Origin: Palaeococcus ferrophilus DSM 13482
GTDB lineage: Archaea > Methanobacteriota_B > Thermococci > Thermococcales > Thermococcaceae
DNA: 64,000 nucleotides
Direction of reading: 5' to 3'
Assembly: GCF_000966265.1 (NCBI RefSeq)
Contig: NZ_LANF01000009.1
Coordinates: 124,001 to 188,000 of the forward strand
Below are positions 17,648-27,344 of the stretch, in pieces. The notes under the pieces were generated by a model that saw only the letters and a program-made list of their open reading frames with translations, ran no database searches and was not told where the DNA came from. Position 1 is the stretch's first letter. Every line of letters begins with the position of its first letter. The translations under genes and the position numbers were made by a program.

Positions 17648-19846
17648 TCACTGCTGCGGGCAGACGTCCTTATCGGTCGGCGGGTTCGGGTCGAGACCCT
17701 TTCTCTGCCTTATCTGCCTTATTATGTTCGTGGCGAGCTCCCTCGGAACGCGCTTGAAGCCCGCGTGCTCGGTGCTCCAGAGGGCCTTACCGCTGGTGGC
17801 TCCCCTAAGGGCTCCAGCAAATCCAAACATCTCGGCCACGGGAGCCTCCGAGATGATGGTCATAACCTCTCCTTCCTGCTTCATGTCAATGAGCTGACCG
17901 CGCCTCTGGTTCATCTCCCTGCTGACGGCACCCATGTACTCGTAGGGCACGTTGATGATGACCTTCTGGTAGGGTTCGTAGAGCACGGGCTGGGCCTTCA
18001 TCATGGCGCAGTGGATGGCTCCCCTGATGGCTGGGTATATCTGGGCCGGACCGCGGTGGACGTTGTCCTCGTGAATCTTGGCGTCGTGAAGCCTTACCAT
18101 GACCTTCATGACGGGCTCCTTGGCGAGCGGACCCTCGTCCATCGCCATGTGGAAACCATCAACGAGGAGATCCATGACCTCGTTGAGGTACTGGAGACCC
18201 TTGGTGTTGTCGAGGAACATGTTGCCGTTGTAGACGTCAACTATACCCTTCGCAACCTCGTAGTCCATGCCGAGCTCGGCGAGCTTCTTTGCCACAGCTT
18301 TCGGGTCCTTGGGCCTGCCCTCGGGTATCTCGCCCTCGCGGATGGCCTGGTATATCTCATCTGGAAGCGGCTCGACGGTGATGTAGAACCTGTTGTGCTT
18401 GTTGGGTGACTTGCCCTCGACTATGGGGCTGCTCTTGCTTATGCTCTCGCGGTAGACCACTATCGGCTCCGAAACCTCGACGTCAATTCCCCAGTCCTCC
18501 CTGAGCTTGACGAGCTTGACCTCGAGGTGAAGCTCACCCATACCGCTGAGGAGGTGCTGGCCGGTCTCCTCGTCAATCTTGACGTGGAGCGTCGGGTCCT
18601 CCTTAGCGAGCTGTCTCAAAGCCTCGATGATCTTGGGGAGGTCCTTAACGTTCTTGGCCTCGATGGCGACGGTAACTACGGGCTCGCTCGTGTAGTGGAG
18701 GGCCTCGAAGGGCTCGATGAGCTCCTCGGCAACGGTCTCACCGGCCATAGCGTCCCTCAAACCGGTGACTGCGACGATGTTTCCAGCGGGGACTGCCTCC
18801 ATGTTGACCCTCTCGGGACCCATGTAGATACCGACCTGCTGTATCCTCGCCTTCCTCTTGGCGGTTATGAGGTGAACCTCCTGGCCGGTCTTGACGGTAC
18901 CGCTCCATACACGGCCGGTGGCAACCTCACCGGCGTGCTTGTCAATGATGATCTTGGTGACGACCATGACCATCTTGCCCTTGGGGTCGAGGTTGACCAT
19001 TGACTGACCTATCGGGGTGTCAACGTCTCCCCTCCAGAGGTGCGGGATCCTGTACTTCTGGGCCTCTATCGGGTTCGGGAGGTGCTTAACGACCATATCG
19101 AGAACGACGGTGTGGAGCGGGGCCTTCTTCCTGAGGGTCTTCAGGTCACCGGCGTTGGTGAGGTCTATGATGTCCTTGAAGGAAACGCCCGTCTTCTTCA
19201 TGTAGGGCACGCTGAGGGCCCAGTTGTAGTAAGCTGAACCGAAGGCGACGCTACCGTCGTTGACGTTGACGAGCCACTCGCTCCTGAACTCCTCGGGGGC
19301 GTAGCGCTTGATGAGCCTGTTAACCTCGGTGATGACCTTGACGAAGCGCTCCTGCATCTGCTGCGGGGTGAGCTTGAGCTCCTTGATGAGCCTATCCACC
19401 TTGTTGATGAAGAGAACCGGCTTAACATACTCCCTGAGGGCCTGCCTGAGAACGGTCTCGGTCTGGGGCATGACGCCCTCGACTGCATCAACGACGATGA
19501 TGGCACCGTCAATGGCCCTCATAGCCCTCGTAACGTCACCGCCGAAGTCAACGTGACCCGGGGTGTCGATGAGGTTGATGAGGTAGGTATCCCCTTCGTA
19601 CTCGTGTATCATCGAAACGTTGGCCGCGTTGATGGTGATACCCCTCGCCTGCTCCTGCTCGTCGAAGTCAAGGACGAGCTGCTTTCCGGCGAGCTCCTCG
19701 CTTATCATTCCAGCACCGGCGAGCAGGTTGTCGCTCAGCGTCGTCTTACCGTGGTCAATATGAGCGGCAATACCCATGTTCCTAATCCTCTCGGGCTGGG
19801 TCATGAGCTCCTTAATGTGCTTAACCATTTCTTCCCTTCTTCCCAT
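17648..19846 (-). CDS. fusA: Elongation factor 2
   Basis: A 732-aa archaeal EF-2, the translocase GTPase. G1 [13 protein letters not shown]3 [13 protein letters not shown]4 NKVDR; all five EF-G-like domains are present. The domain IV loop [15 protein letters not shown] carries the His that is turned into diphthamide. ATG 19846 is preferred over GTG 19849 because the GAGGTGATTT site fits either but family members start [11 protein letters not shown]. Its promoter (TTATAAA on the minus strand, 19903-19912) is about 60 bases upstream. It ends convergently, 15 bases from the RecA-like gene. Confidence 0.98.
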   Translation of the reverse strand: MGRREEMVKHIKELMTQPERIRNMGIAAHIDHGKTTLSDNLLAGAGMISEELAGKQLVLDFDEQEQARGITINAANVSMIHEYEGDTYLINLIDTPGHVDFGGDVTRAMRAIDGAIIVVDAVEGVMPQTETVLRQALREYVKPVLFINKVDRLIKELKLTPQQMQERFVKVITEVNRLIKRYAPEEFRSEWLVNVNDGSVAFGSAYYNWALSVPYMKKTGVSFKDIIDLTNAGDLKTLRKKAPLHTVVLDMVVKHLPNPIEAQKYRIPHLWRGDVDTPIGQSMVNLDPKGKMVMVVTKIIIDKHAGEVATGRVWSGTVKTGQEVHLITAKRKARIQQVGIYMGPERVNMEAVPAGNIVAVTGLRDAMAGETVAEELIEPFEALHYTSEPVVTVAIEAKNVKDLPKIIEALRQLAKEDPTLHVKIDEETGQHLLSGMGELHLEVKLVKLREDWGIDVEVSEPIVVYRESISKSSPIVEGKSPNKHNRFYITVEPLPDEIYQAIREGEIPEGRPKDPKAVAKKLAELGMDYEVAKGIVDVYNGNMFLDNTKGLQYLNEVMDLLVDGFHMAMDEGPLAKEPVMKVMVRLHDAKIHEDNVHRGPAQIYPAIRGAIHCAMMKAQPVLYEPYQKVIINVPYEYMGAVSREMNQRRGQLIDMKQEGEVMTIISEAPVAEMFGFAGALRGATSGKALWSTEHAGFKRVPRELATNIIRQIRQRKGLDPNPPTDKDVCPQQ

Positions 19847-19849
19847 CAC

Positions 19850-20227
19850 AAATCACCTCAATTCTCTCGATGAGCTTGTTCATCCTTCACTCTAAAAGTC
19901 CGGTTATAAATCTTTCTCTAAAAGGGGCACTCTTCAGCAGAAGGCTGGGGAAAGTTTTGGTTTCCGAATCGCAATCCGGGATGAATGGGCATAAAGGTTC
20001 CCGGAGAATACTTCAAGCTACAGGCGGAACGCCCCCACGAACGGAACGTAAACCCAGAAATCAAGCGTCCACTGCATCAACCGTACCTCCGGATTAAACC
20101 TTCCCGCGTAAATTGTAAAATGCAACCATAGCGGCTCAAATATGAATCCAAAGGCATATATAATTTGGGAGCGCAGTAAGGAATGATAATCACTCTTCTT
20201 TAATCAATTCAGGATGGAGATGGTTCT
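19850..20227. promoter_or_regulatory. Divergent promoter region between EF-2 and the GMC oxidoreductase gene
   Basis: A 378-base gap. It holds the EF-2 promoter (minus-strand box GATTTATAACC at 19903-19913) and a plus-strand TATA box CATATATAAT at 20155-20164, about 65 bases before ATG 20228. No convincing ORF or RNA gene was seen in the roughly 220 bases between them. Confidence 0.55.
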
Positions 20228-21505
20228 ATGAAAAAGCACGCTGAGTATTTGGTTGTCGGTTCTGGCGCCGGTGGGGCCACCCTAGCGAGGGAGCTGAGCA
20301 GGGAGGGAAAGGAAGTTCTAATCGTTGAGGCTGGAAAGTACGAGGGGCACGTTGGGACTTTCAGGGACTCGCTCAGGTACTTCGACACAACCGGCTACAT
20401 GACCCCGAGGACTTCCAGGGAAGGGGTCATCCTCTGGAGGACGATAATGGCCGGAGGCTCGACGGTTGTCTCATGCGCCAACGGAACGCGCTGCCTACAG
20501 GAGGAGTTCAAGGATTTCGGGATAGAGCTGGAAGACGAGTTCAGGGAGGCAGAGAGGGAGATGAAGATAGCCCCCACGCCGAAGAGCCTTCTGTCCGATG
20601 CATCGCTGAGAATGCTCGACGTTTCGGCGCAGCTGGGCTACAAAATGGAGCCAATGCCGAAGTTCCTCGACTTTGCGAAGTGCATCCAGTGCGCCCAGTG
20701 CACGTTCGGCTGCCTTCAGAGCGCCAAATGGACGGCCCTCGACTACCTCAACGACGCGGTTTCACACGGTGCCGAGGTGCTCTACGGAACGGAAGTTAAG
20801 GAGGTCATTGCAGAGAACGGAAAGGTCTCTGGAGTCAGGGGGCGTGGAAAGAATGGATACGTGGAGATCGGGGCTGACAGCGTTATCCTAGCAGCGGGGG
20901 CGCTGGCCACACCGCTCATCCTCCAGAACTCCGAGGTGGAGAATGCAGGGGGCAACCTCTTCATTGACATATTCGTGAACGTCTACGGGAAAGCCGAGGG
21001 GCTGCACCAGACCAGGGAGCCGGCAATGGCGCTGGTAGACCACGAGTTCCACGACGAGAGGAGCTTCATCCTCTCCCCGTACATAAACACCAACAGGACC
21101 GTCAGGTTCATGGAGGCAGGCAGGAAGGGCTTCATGATGCCCACCGGCAAGCTCGTCGGTATGATGGTGAAGACCGCGGACGACTCCTCGGGCAGGGTCT
21201 ACCCGAACGGGGACGTATCGAAGGGAGTAACCAGCAACGACAGGAAGAGGATAGAGGACGGAGTTACCGTTGCCAAGGAGATACTGAATGGCATAGGTGC
21301 CCAATCCTTCGTCGTGTCCAAGCCGCAGGGGGCCCACGTCGGCGGAACCGCCGGTATCGGACGGGTCGTTGATGAGAACCTGGAGACGAAGATCAGAAAC
21401 CTCTACGTCTGCGACGCGAGCGTCCTCCCAAAGGCTCCGGGAATGCCCCCTATACTTACAATAGTCGCGCTGGCAAAGTGGCTCGGAAAAGCCCTCGCCC
21501 ACTGA
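20228..21505 (+). CDS. FAD-dependent GMC-type oxidoreductase with a four-Cys motif
   Basis: A 425-aa flavoenzyme. The N-terminal FAD-binding motif VVGSGAGGATLARELSREGKEVLIVEAG (residues about 8-35) and the C-terminal GMC block GAHVGGTAGIGR...NLYVCDASVLPKAPGMPPILTIVALA are clear. C152, C155, C158 and C162 form CIQCAQCTFGC (C-x2-C-x2-C-x3-C), a spacing typical of [4Fe-4S] ferredoxin-like sites and unusual for GMC alcohol or sugar oxidases. The enzyme may pass electrons from an alcohol-type substrate to a ferredoxin. Single gene with its own promoter; GGATGGAGATGG precedes the ATG. Substrate unknown. Confidence 0.82.
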   Translation: MKKHAEYLVVGSGAGGATLARELSREGKEVLIVEAGKYEGHVGTFRDSLRYFDTTGYMTPRTSREGVILWRTIMAGGSTVVSCANGTRCLQEEFKDFGIELEDEFREAEREMKIAPTPKSLLSDASLRMLDVSAQLGYKMEPMPKFLDFAKCIQCAQCTFGCLQSAKWTALDYLNDAVSHGAEVLYGTEVKEVIAENGKVSGVRGRGKNGYVEIGADSVILAAGALATPLILQNSEVENAGGNLFIDIFVNVYGKAEGLHQTREPAMALVDHEFHDERSFILSPYINTNRTVRFMEAGRKGFMMPTGKLVGMMVKTADDSSGRVYPNGDVSKGVTSNDRKRIEDGVTVAKEILNGIGAQSFVVSKPQGAHVGGTAGIGRVVDENLETKIRNLYVCDASVLPKAPGMPPILTIVALAKWLGKALAH

Positions 21506-21556
21506 CCTTTTAATTTTTTAGAAAAGCGGAAATGAGGGAGGAAAAGTCTCCAGCCC

Positions 21557-22207
21557 TCAGCGTGAGGACTGGGCAATCCTCTCAATCTCTTCCTTCCTGC
21601 TGTAGGCAAAGCTCTTGGTGTCCCTGTTGGCGGCCGCTATTATCTCCTCGGCCAGGGCCTCGGCGAAGCTGGTCTTGTTGCGGTAGCACTTGGCGCTGGC
21701 TCCGAGGGCGATGTTCTTGAGGGCTATGTCGAGACGCCTTATGGGTGAGACGTCAACGGCCATGTGGTAGCGGATTCCACCGAAAGCTATTGTGGTGGTG
21801 TCCTCCCTCGGGGCGGAGTTCTCGATGGCCCTGACGAGAACCTGGACAGGGTTCTGCTTGGTCCTGCGCTCGATGATTTCAAAGGCCTCCTTAACGTACT
21901 CGTAGACCTTAACCTTCTTGCTCATAAGTGAGCGGTGCTCTCTCCTCATGAAGTGGCCGCCGACCTTGTGGCCGCTTGAACCGCTCCTCATGAGCTTGTT
22001 GATCAGGCGCTCAACGATGTGGACGTTGGCCTTGCCGAAGGACTTCTTGGCGTGCCTTCCGTGGCTGTGGGGGACTATGATGGGTTTGAGGTTGATGTAG
22101 GGCTTGAGGGACGGGTCGGAAACCTCGACCTCCTCAACGCTCCACCTTCCGAAGAGCTTGACCTCCTTCGGCTGGTAAAATCTCTTCTGAATGCTCTCGA
22201 CCTTCAT
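21557..22207 (-). CDS. rps7: 30S ribosomal protein S7 (uS7)
   Basis: A 216-aa archaeal uS7 that organises the 3' domain of 16S rRNA. Recognised by [42 protein letters not shown] and the conserved C-terminal block [13 protein letters not shown]-like ([20 protein letters not shown]). ATG 22207 is chosen for the AAGGTGATGGCG site upstream; ATG 22213 is possible and would overlap the stop of rps12. Last gene of the rpo-ribosomal operon; a T-rich stretch follows near 21510. Confidence 0.97.
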   Translation of the reverse strand: MKVESIQKRFYQPKEVKLFGRWSVEEVEVSDPSLKPYINLKPIIVPHSHGRHAKKSFGKANVHIVERLINKLMRSGSSGHKVGGHFMRREHRSLMSKKVKVYEYVKEAFEIIERRTKQNPVQVLVRAIENSAPREDTTTIAFGGIRYHMAVDVSPIRRLDIALKNIALGASAKCYRNKTSFAEALAEEIIAAANRDTKSFAYSRKEEIERIAQSSR

Positions 22208-22212
22208 CGCCA

Positions 22213-22656
22213 TCACCTTCTCGGCTTCTCCTTCCTTCCCTTGACGAGCTCCTTGAGGGAAACCCTGTTGACCTTGACGACCTTGTAGCGGATTCCCGGG
22301 ATATCACCGACTGGACCTCCCTTGGCACCACCGATTCCCTCAACGATGACCTCGTCGTGCTCGTCGATGTGGTTTATGGCACCGTCACCGGGGGTGAAGG
22401 CCGTGATGACCTTACCGTTCTTGATGAGCTGAACACGGACTGCCTTACGCATACCCGAGTTGGGCTGCTTAGCTTCAACCGCTATCTTCTCGAGGACTAT
22501 GCCCTTCGCCTGCGGGGCTCCCTCGAGCGGGTCGCTCTTGACCTTAAGGTTGAGAACGCGCCTCTTGTATGTTATGTCACTCCACCTGAACTTCTTCCTC
22601 TTGAGCTTGAGCTTCCTTCCGGCAAACTCTCCATACGGGGCTTTCTTACCTGCCAT
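22213..22656 (-). CDS. rps12: 30S ribosomal protein S12 (uS12)
   Basis: A 147-aa uS12, a decoding-site protein. [41 protein letters not shown] and [15 protein letters not shown] are the conserved blocks. ATG 22656 follows GAGGTGATGCTC. The gene starts 10 bases after nusA ends and overlaps rps7 in its upstream frame, so translation is probably coupled along the operon. Confidence 0.98.
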   Translation of the reverse strand: MAGKKAPYGEFAGRKLKLKRKKFRWSDITYKRRVLNLKVKSDPLEGAPQAKGIVLEKIAVEAKQPNSGMRKAVRVQLIKNGKVITAFTPGDGAINHIDEHDEVIVEGIGGAKGGPVGDIPGIRYKVVKVNRVSLKELVKGRKEKPRR

Positions 22657-22666
22657 GAGCATCACC

Positions 22667-23104
22667 TCAAATTATAATCACGTCATGAATACCGTGGTGT
22701 CTCTCCATCAGGTCACGGACGAGGTTTATGGTCTGGCCGCCCCTGCCTATGGCCTTGGGCTTCTCCCTCGGGTTGACATCGAGGAGGGCGACCTTCTTGC
22801 CATCCTTCTTTTCCGTGATGTGGACTTTTTTAACCTTTACGTTGGCTATCCTATAAATGTTTCTGAGGAACTCCTCTGGGTTCTCTGAGAACTCGATGAG
22901 GTCAACGCTCTTTCCTATCATGTTCTGTATCTTCTTGACGTTCGCTCCCCTCTTACCGAGGGCGAGGCCCATCTCACCGTGCTTGACCACGAATATAAGC
23001 CTGCCCCTGGTCTGGTCTATGATGCAGTCGAGGGCAGTTGCCCCCGTCATGCTCTCGAAGAGGGCGATGTACCTTATCTGTTCGGTGTTGAGCTTGAGCG
23101 GCAT
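22667..23104 (-). CDS. nusA: NusA-like KH-domain transcription factor
   Basis: A 145-aa archaeal NusA, with two KH domains and no N-terminal or S1 domain as in bacteria. The first KH shows [12 protein letters not shown]-like [15 protein letters not shown] and the second [18 protein letters not shown]. It binds RNA and is linked to elongation and termination. The start (ATG 23104) overlaps the rpl30e stop by one base, as usual in this operon. Confidence 0.95.
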   Translation of the reverse strand: MPLKLNTEQIRYIALFESMTGATALDCIIDQTRGRLIFVVKHGEMGLALGKRGANVKKIQNMIGKSVDLIEFSENPEEFLRNIYRIANVKVKKVHITEKKDGKKVALLDVNPREKPKAIGRGGQTINLVRDLMERHHGIHDVIII

Positions 23105-23409
23105 TATGCCTTACCCCCACCAAGGGCTAGGATTTTGCTCTCACCCGGCTCAATCACTGCGAGGGCTGCGACAACGAAGGGCTTACCGAGAACGGTGCCG
23201 AGCTCGACGCTGGTTCCCTCGAACACGTGGACAGGTATGTTGCTGAGCTTGGCGTAGTACTCTATGTCGTCCTTGACCTCCTTCGGGGCGTTCTTGGCGA
23301 CAACTATGAGCTTTGCACCGCCGATTTTCGCAAGCTGGACGGTTCTCTTTGAACCGATGACAACCTCGCCGGTCTCAATAGCCTTCCTAAGTTCGAATGC
23401 TATGTCCAT
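23104..23409 (-). CDS. rpl30e: 50S ribosomal protein L30e
   Basis: A 101-aa L30e of the L7Ae-like RNA-binding family. [29 protein letters not shown] and [19 protein letters not shown] are typical. ATG 23409 follows GGAGGTGTAGT. It lies between rpoA2 and nusA, the conserved archaeal order. Confidence 0.96.
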   Translation of the reverse strand: MDIAFELRKAIETGEVVIGSKRTVQLAKIGGAKLIVVAKNAPKEVKDDIEYYAKLSNIPVHVFEGTSVELGTVLGKPFVVAALAVIEPGESKILALGGGKA

Positions 23410-23426
23410 CAACTACACCTCCTCCT

Positions 23427-24620
23427 TCATTCTTCCTTTTTGACTGGGCGTATTGGAAGCTGCATTGTCAACTTAACCATTCCCGTTCCAAGCGGGACGG
23501 GCTGTCCTATGAGGACGTTTTCAACCACACCGTTGAGGGGGTCCATCTCTCCCCTCTCGGCGGCTTCGAATAGGTGTTGAGTGGTAATCTCGAAAGCGGC
23601 CCTTGCAAGGACGCTCGCCTTCTCACCAACCACACCGTGCCTTCCGATGGGCATGACTTTACCGCTCAGGGTCATCATATCCGCGACGAGCATTATGTGC
23701 CTCACATCAACCTCGAGACCCTGCTCCTCCATCGTGTTGACGATTTCCTCTATGATGGCGTTTCTGGCCGCTTCAATGCCGAGTACCTCCGCGATCTCGT
23801 GAATGTGGTTGGTCCTCGTCCTCGTCGGGTCAACGCCGGGGACCTTGAGCACCTGCTTGAGGTTTGAGCCTTCAGTATAAATTATGAACTCGTCCCCCTT
23901 GGGGGTAACGACGGTCTTGACGACACCGGAGAGACCTTTTAAGCGATGGCTTTTAACCTTTTCGGCAATCTTCCTCAGGTCAGAGAGCTTCTGGGCCTTC
24001 TTGGGGCGAACTATGAGGGTGTACCCCTCAAACTCAAACTCGGCGGTCTTGAAGGAACCCTTGAGCTTTTTCTGCACGTCTTCCATCGTGAGGCCGGCCT
24101 TCTCGAGCCTCTCGGGGTCTATCTCGATGATGACCTCCATGTTGAGGATGTCGGTGGTAACACTCTGGGCGAGGTTCATGACGGTGGTGCCCTCTATCTT
24201 TCTGGCCACCTCGTAGGCCTTCTCCTGGTCGTAGCGGTGCTCCTCATCGAGGTAAACCGTCATGATCGGCGTTGAGGGGTTCTTTCTCGCATCAACGATC
24301 TCGATGATTCTCGGGAGACCGAGGGTGACGTTAATCTCAGCGACACCGGCGTAGTGGAAGGTGTTGAGGGTCATCTGCGTTGAGGGCTCGCCTATTGACT
24401 GTGCCGCCACGGTTCCAACGGCCTCTCCGGGCTCTATGCGGGCCTTCTCGTACTCGTTAATGGCCTCCTCGATTATCGCGAGAACTTCCTTCTTTTTGAG
24501 CTTGTACTTCCTGTGGTACTCAATAATCCTCTCCGCGAGCTCCTCCCTCAAAGTGGGGGGGAGGATGGGGGCCTTCTCCTCCACGAGTTCGCGAATGGCT
24601 TTGTGTGTAAGGGACGCCAT
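23427..24620 (-). CDS. rpoA2: DNA-directed RNA polymerase subunit A''
   Basis: A 397-aa A'' subunit, equal to the C-terminal third of Rpb1/beta'. EPGEAVGTVAAQSIGEPSTQMTLNTFHYAG marks the trigger-loop region and DVRHIMLVADMMTLSGKVMPIGRHGV the cleft. ATG 24620 has GAGGTGAGTGAG upstream and gives the length common in Thermococcales. It overlaps the end of rpoA1 in the upstream frame. The two A subunits are split as in all Euryarchaeota of this group. Confidence 0.98.
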   Translation of the reverse strand: MASLTHKAIRELVEEKAPILPPTLREELAERIIEYHRKYKLKKKEVLAIIEEAINEYEKARIEPGEAVGTVAAQSIGEPSTQMTLNTFHYAGVAEINVTLGLPRIIEIVDARKNPSTPIMTVYLDEEHRYDQEKAYEVARKIEGTTVMNLAQSVTTDILNMEVIIEIDPERLEKAGLTMEDVQKKLKGSFKTAEFEFEGYTLIVRPKKAQKLSDLRKIAEKVKSHRLKGLSGVVKTVVTPKGDEFIIYTEGSNLKQVLKVPGVDPTRTRTNHIHEIAEVLGIEAARNAIIEEIVNTMEEQGLEVDVRHIMLVADMMTLSGKVMPIGRHGVVGEKASVLARAAFEITTQHLFEAAERGEMDPLNGVVENVLIGQPVPLGTGMVKLTMQLPIRPVKKEE

Positions 24621-24621
24621 C

Positions 24622-27339
24622 TCACTCACCTCTCATCTTCAACAGGGTTCTCACTATAACCCTATCAATGTTCATCGTCTTTCCTCCCCAGCTCCTAGAT
24701 GGGTCAATGCCGTCCTCACCGTACTGGAACTGCACTATGATGCCCGTTGGATCCCTGACCGTTCCGTCGTAGTCCACCTTGAGGTCCTGGAGCGCGTTTA
24801 TTAGACGGCGCTGCATGTAACCGCTCTGGGCCGTTCTAACTGCCGTATCAACGAGACCTTCCCTACCACCCATTGCGTGGAAGAAGTACTCCGTTGGGGT
24901 GAGACCGCTCTTGTAGGAGTTGACGACGAATCCCTTCGCCCTTGCGCTTAGATCACCGGACTTGAAGTGGCTCGTGACCCTGCCGCGGTAGCCGCGGTAG
25001 AGGCGCTTACCACGGATGGACTGCTGTCCGAGTATGGCCGCCATCTGGGCTATGTTGAGGATCTTACCCCTCGCTCCCGTTTTGGCCATTATGACGGCGG
25101 AGTTGTTCATACCGAGGTACTGGGAAGCGATGTCACCTGCCTGATCCCTCGCCTCTGCCAGCTTCTGCATGATAAGGTTCTCGAGGGTCTCCTCAAGCGT
25201 CTTACCGGGCAGCGGCTCAAGCTCGCCCCTCTGGTAGGCCTCTATGAGCTGGCCAACTCTCTCCTCGGCAACGCGCACTATCTCCCTTATCCTCTCTATG
25301 GCCTCCTGCGGAAGGTCCTCGTCCTCTATGGAGGTGGTGAAGCCCCTGTGGGTTATGACGTAGATGGCCAGCTTCGTGACCCTGTCAAGGAACTTCCTAC
25401 CCTCCTCCACGCCGTACTCCCTTATGATGAGGTCTAAGATCTTGCCGCCCTCCTTACCGTAGGCGCTCTTGTCTATCGCCCCGCTGAGCAGCTTCCCGTT
25501 CCTTATGTAAACGAAGCCGTCATCCGCGAGCTCCCTGACCTCATCGTCGCTGAGGACGAGCTTCTCCTCTATGGCCCTCTTCAGCTTCTCGCACTTCTCC
25601 TTGTCGGCACAGCCGAGCTTGTTCTCGTACCATATGGTGAAGTCCTTCGGGAGGAGCATGGAGAATATGGTCTTCCCGCTCCAGAGTTCCACGCCGTTCT
25701 CGACCTTGTCGGGCTCGGGAAGAGTCTCCACGTCAATGCCCGCGAAGGTCAGCATCTGCTCCACTTCAAGGCGGGTGAAGTAGGCCCCCTCGCGCGTGAG
25801 GAGGTAGCCTCCCGAGATGTGGTCCTGTATTCCTCCGATGATGGGGCCACCGAACCTCGGGGACATTATGTGGTACTGCACCTGCATGAGTATCATGGCT
25901 TCCGCCTGGGCCTCCTCGGTCTGCGGAACGTGGAGGTTCATCTCATCACCGTCGAAGTCGGCGTTGTAGGGCGGGCAGACCGCGAGGTTGAGGCGGAAGG
26001 TCCTGTAGGGCATCACCCTAACGCGGTGGGCCATGATGCTCATACGGTGAAGCGAGGGCTGGCGGTTGAAGAGCACTATGTCCCCATCCATGAGGTGCCT
26101 CTCGACGGTCCAGCCGATGTCGAGCATCTCAACTACCGCTTCCCTGTTGGTCTCCATGAGCCTTATTCTCCTTCCGAGGGGGTCGAGAACGTAGTTGGCA
26201 CCGGGGTACTTGTCGGGGCCGTTCATAACGAGCTTCTTGAGCTTCTCGTAGTTGAACTCCGTGACCTTCTCCGGAACGGTAAGCTCCATGGCGACTTTTA
26301 TGGGAACGCCGACCTCATTGATGCTTATCATGGGGTCGGGACTTATGACCGTACGGGCGGAGAAGTTGACACGCTTACCGCTTAGGTTGCCCCTGAAACG
26401 GCCCTCCTTACCCTTGAGCCTTTGGGAAAGGGTCTTGAGGGGCCTCCCGCTCTTGTGCTTGGCGGCGGGCACACCCACGGTCTCGTTGTTTATGTAGGTG
26501 GTGACGTGGTACTGGAGGAGGTCCCAGAGGTCCTCTATAATGAGCTGGGGCGCACCGGCCTCTATGTTCGTCTTGAGGCGATTGTTGATACGAATGATAT
26601 CAACGAGCTTGTGGGTGAGGTCGTCCTCCGCCCTGATACCGTTCTCGAGGGTGATGGAGGGCCTCGAGGTAACGGGCGGGACCGGGAGGACCGTGAGAAC
26701 CATCCACTCGGGCCTTGAGTTCTCGGGATGGAAGCCGAGGAGCTTGAGGTCCTTGTCGGGTATCTTCTCGAGCCTGTCGCGAACCTCGCTCGGCATCATC
26801 CTGTGCTTGTACTCGTTGCCCTCCTCGTCCTTCCTGTGCTCCCAGAAGATGGAAGGCTTCTCGAGCTTTATGGTGAACTGGGGCGCTCCGCAGTGGGGGC
26901 AGGTCTTCCTCTCCTTACCCTTCTTGTGTATCTCCTTGATGAGCTTGTTCCTGTCGGTTCTCCTGTCGCCTATAACCTCGAATTTGTTCATGTACTCCTC
27001 TATCTCCTCGTCCGTGAGGAGTATCCTTCCGCACTCGCGGCACGTGGTCTCGAGGGCGCGGAGTATGCTCTTGACGAAGCCTATATGGATGACGGGCCTT
27101 GCGAGCTCTATATGGCCGAAGTGACCGGGGCACTCCCCAGCGCGCGCTCCACAGGTCTCACAGCGAAGTCCCGGGTCAATGACGCCAAGGCGCTTGTCCA
27201 TGAGGCCGCCCTCTATGGGGTAGCCGTCGTCATCGTAAGTGTCTGGAACGGTTATCTCGGCGGCGCTCATCTTTCGTATTTCCTGGGGAGCGAGGATACC
27301 AAATTCAATATTACCTATGACCTTCTTCATGGAGTTCAT
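24622..27339 (-). CDS. rpoA1: DNA-directed RNA polymerase subunit A'
   Basis: A 905-aa A' subunit with the polymerase active site: NADFDGDEMNLHVPQ, where the three Asp bind catalytic Mg. Zinc-binding cysteines occur near the N-terminus (CETCGARAGECPGHFGH) and in CRECGRIL/CPHCGAPQ. The bridge helix GAKTGARGKILN-like stretch is KTGARGKILNIAQMAAILGQQ. ATG 27339 is placed by GGGTGTGAGAGCC; ATG 27330 (MKKVIGNIEFG) is also possible. Confidence 0.98.
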   Translation of the reverse strand: MNSMKKVIGNIEFGILAPQEIRKMSAAEITVPDTYDDDGYPIEGGLMDKRLGVIDPGLRCETCGARAGECPGHFGHIELARPVIHIGFVKSILRALETTCRECGRILLTDEEIEEYMNKFEVIGDRRTDRNKLIKEIHKKGKERKTCPHCGAPQFTIKLEKPSIFWEHRKDEEGNEYKHRMMPSEVRDRLEKIPDKDLKLLGFHPENSRPEWMVLTVLPVPPVTSRPSITLENGIRAEDDLTHKLVDIIRINNRLKTNIEAGAPQLIIEDLWDLLQYHVTTYINNETVGVPAAKHKSGRPLKTLSQRLKGKEGRFRGNLSGKRVNFSARTVISPDPMISINEVGVPIKVAMELTVPEKVTEFNYEKLKKLVMNGPDKYPGANYVLDPLGRRIRLMETNREAVVEMLDIGWTVERHLMDGDIVLFNRQPSLHRMSIMAHRVRVMPYRTFRLNLAVCPPYNADFDGDEMNLHVPQTEEAQAEAMILMQVQYHIMSPRFGGPIIGGIQDHISGGYLLTREGAYFTRLEVEQMLTFAGIDVETLPEPDKVENGVELWSGKTIFSMLLPKDFTIWYENKLGCADKEKCEKLKRAIEEKLVLSDDEVRELADDGFVYIRNGKLLSGAIDKSAYGKEGGKILDLIIREYGVEEGRKFLDRVTKLAIYVITHRGFTTSIEDEDLPQEAIERIREIVRVAEERVGQLIEAYQRGELEPLPGKTLEETLENLIMQKLAEARDQAGDIASQYLGMNNSAVIMAKTGARGKILNIAQMAAILGQQSIRGKRLYRGYRGRVTSHFKSGDLSARAKGFVVNSYKSGLTPTEYFFHAMGGREGLVDTAVRTAQSGYMQRRLINALQDLKVDYDGTVRDPTGIIVQFQYGEDGIDPSRSWGGKTMNIDRVIVRTLLKMRGE

Positions 27340-27344
27340 GGCTC

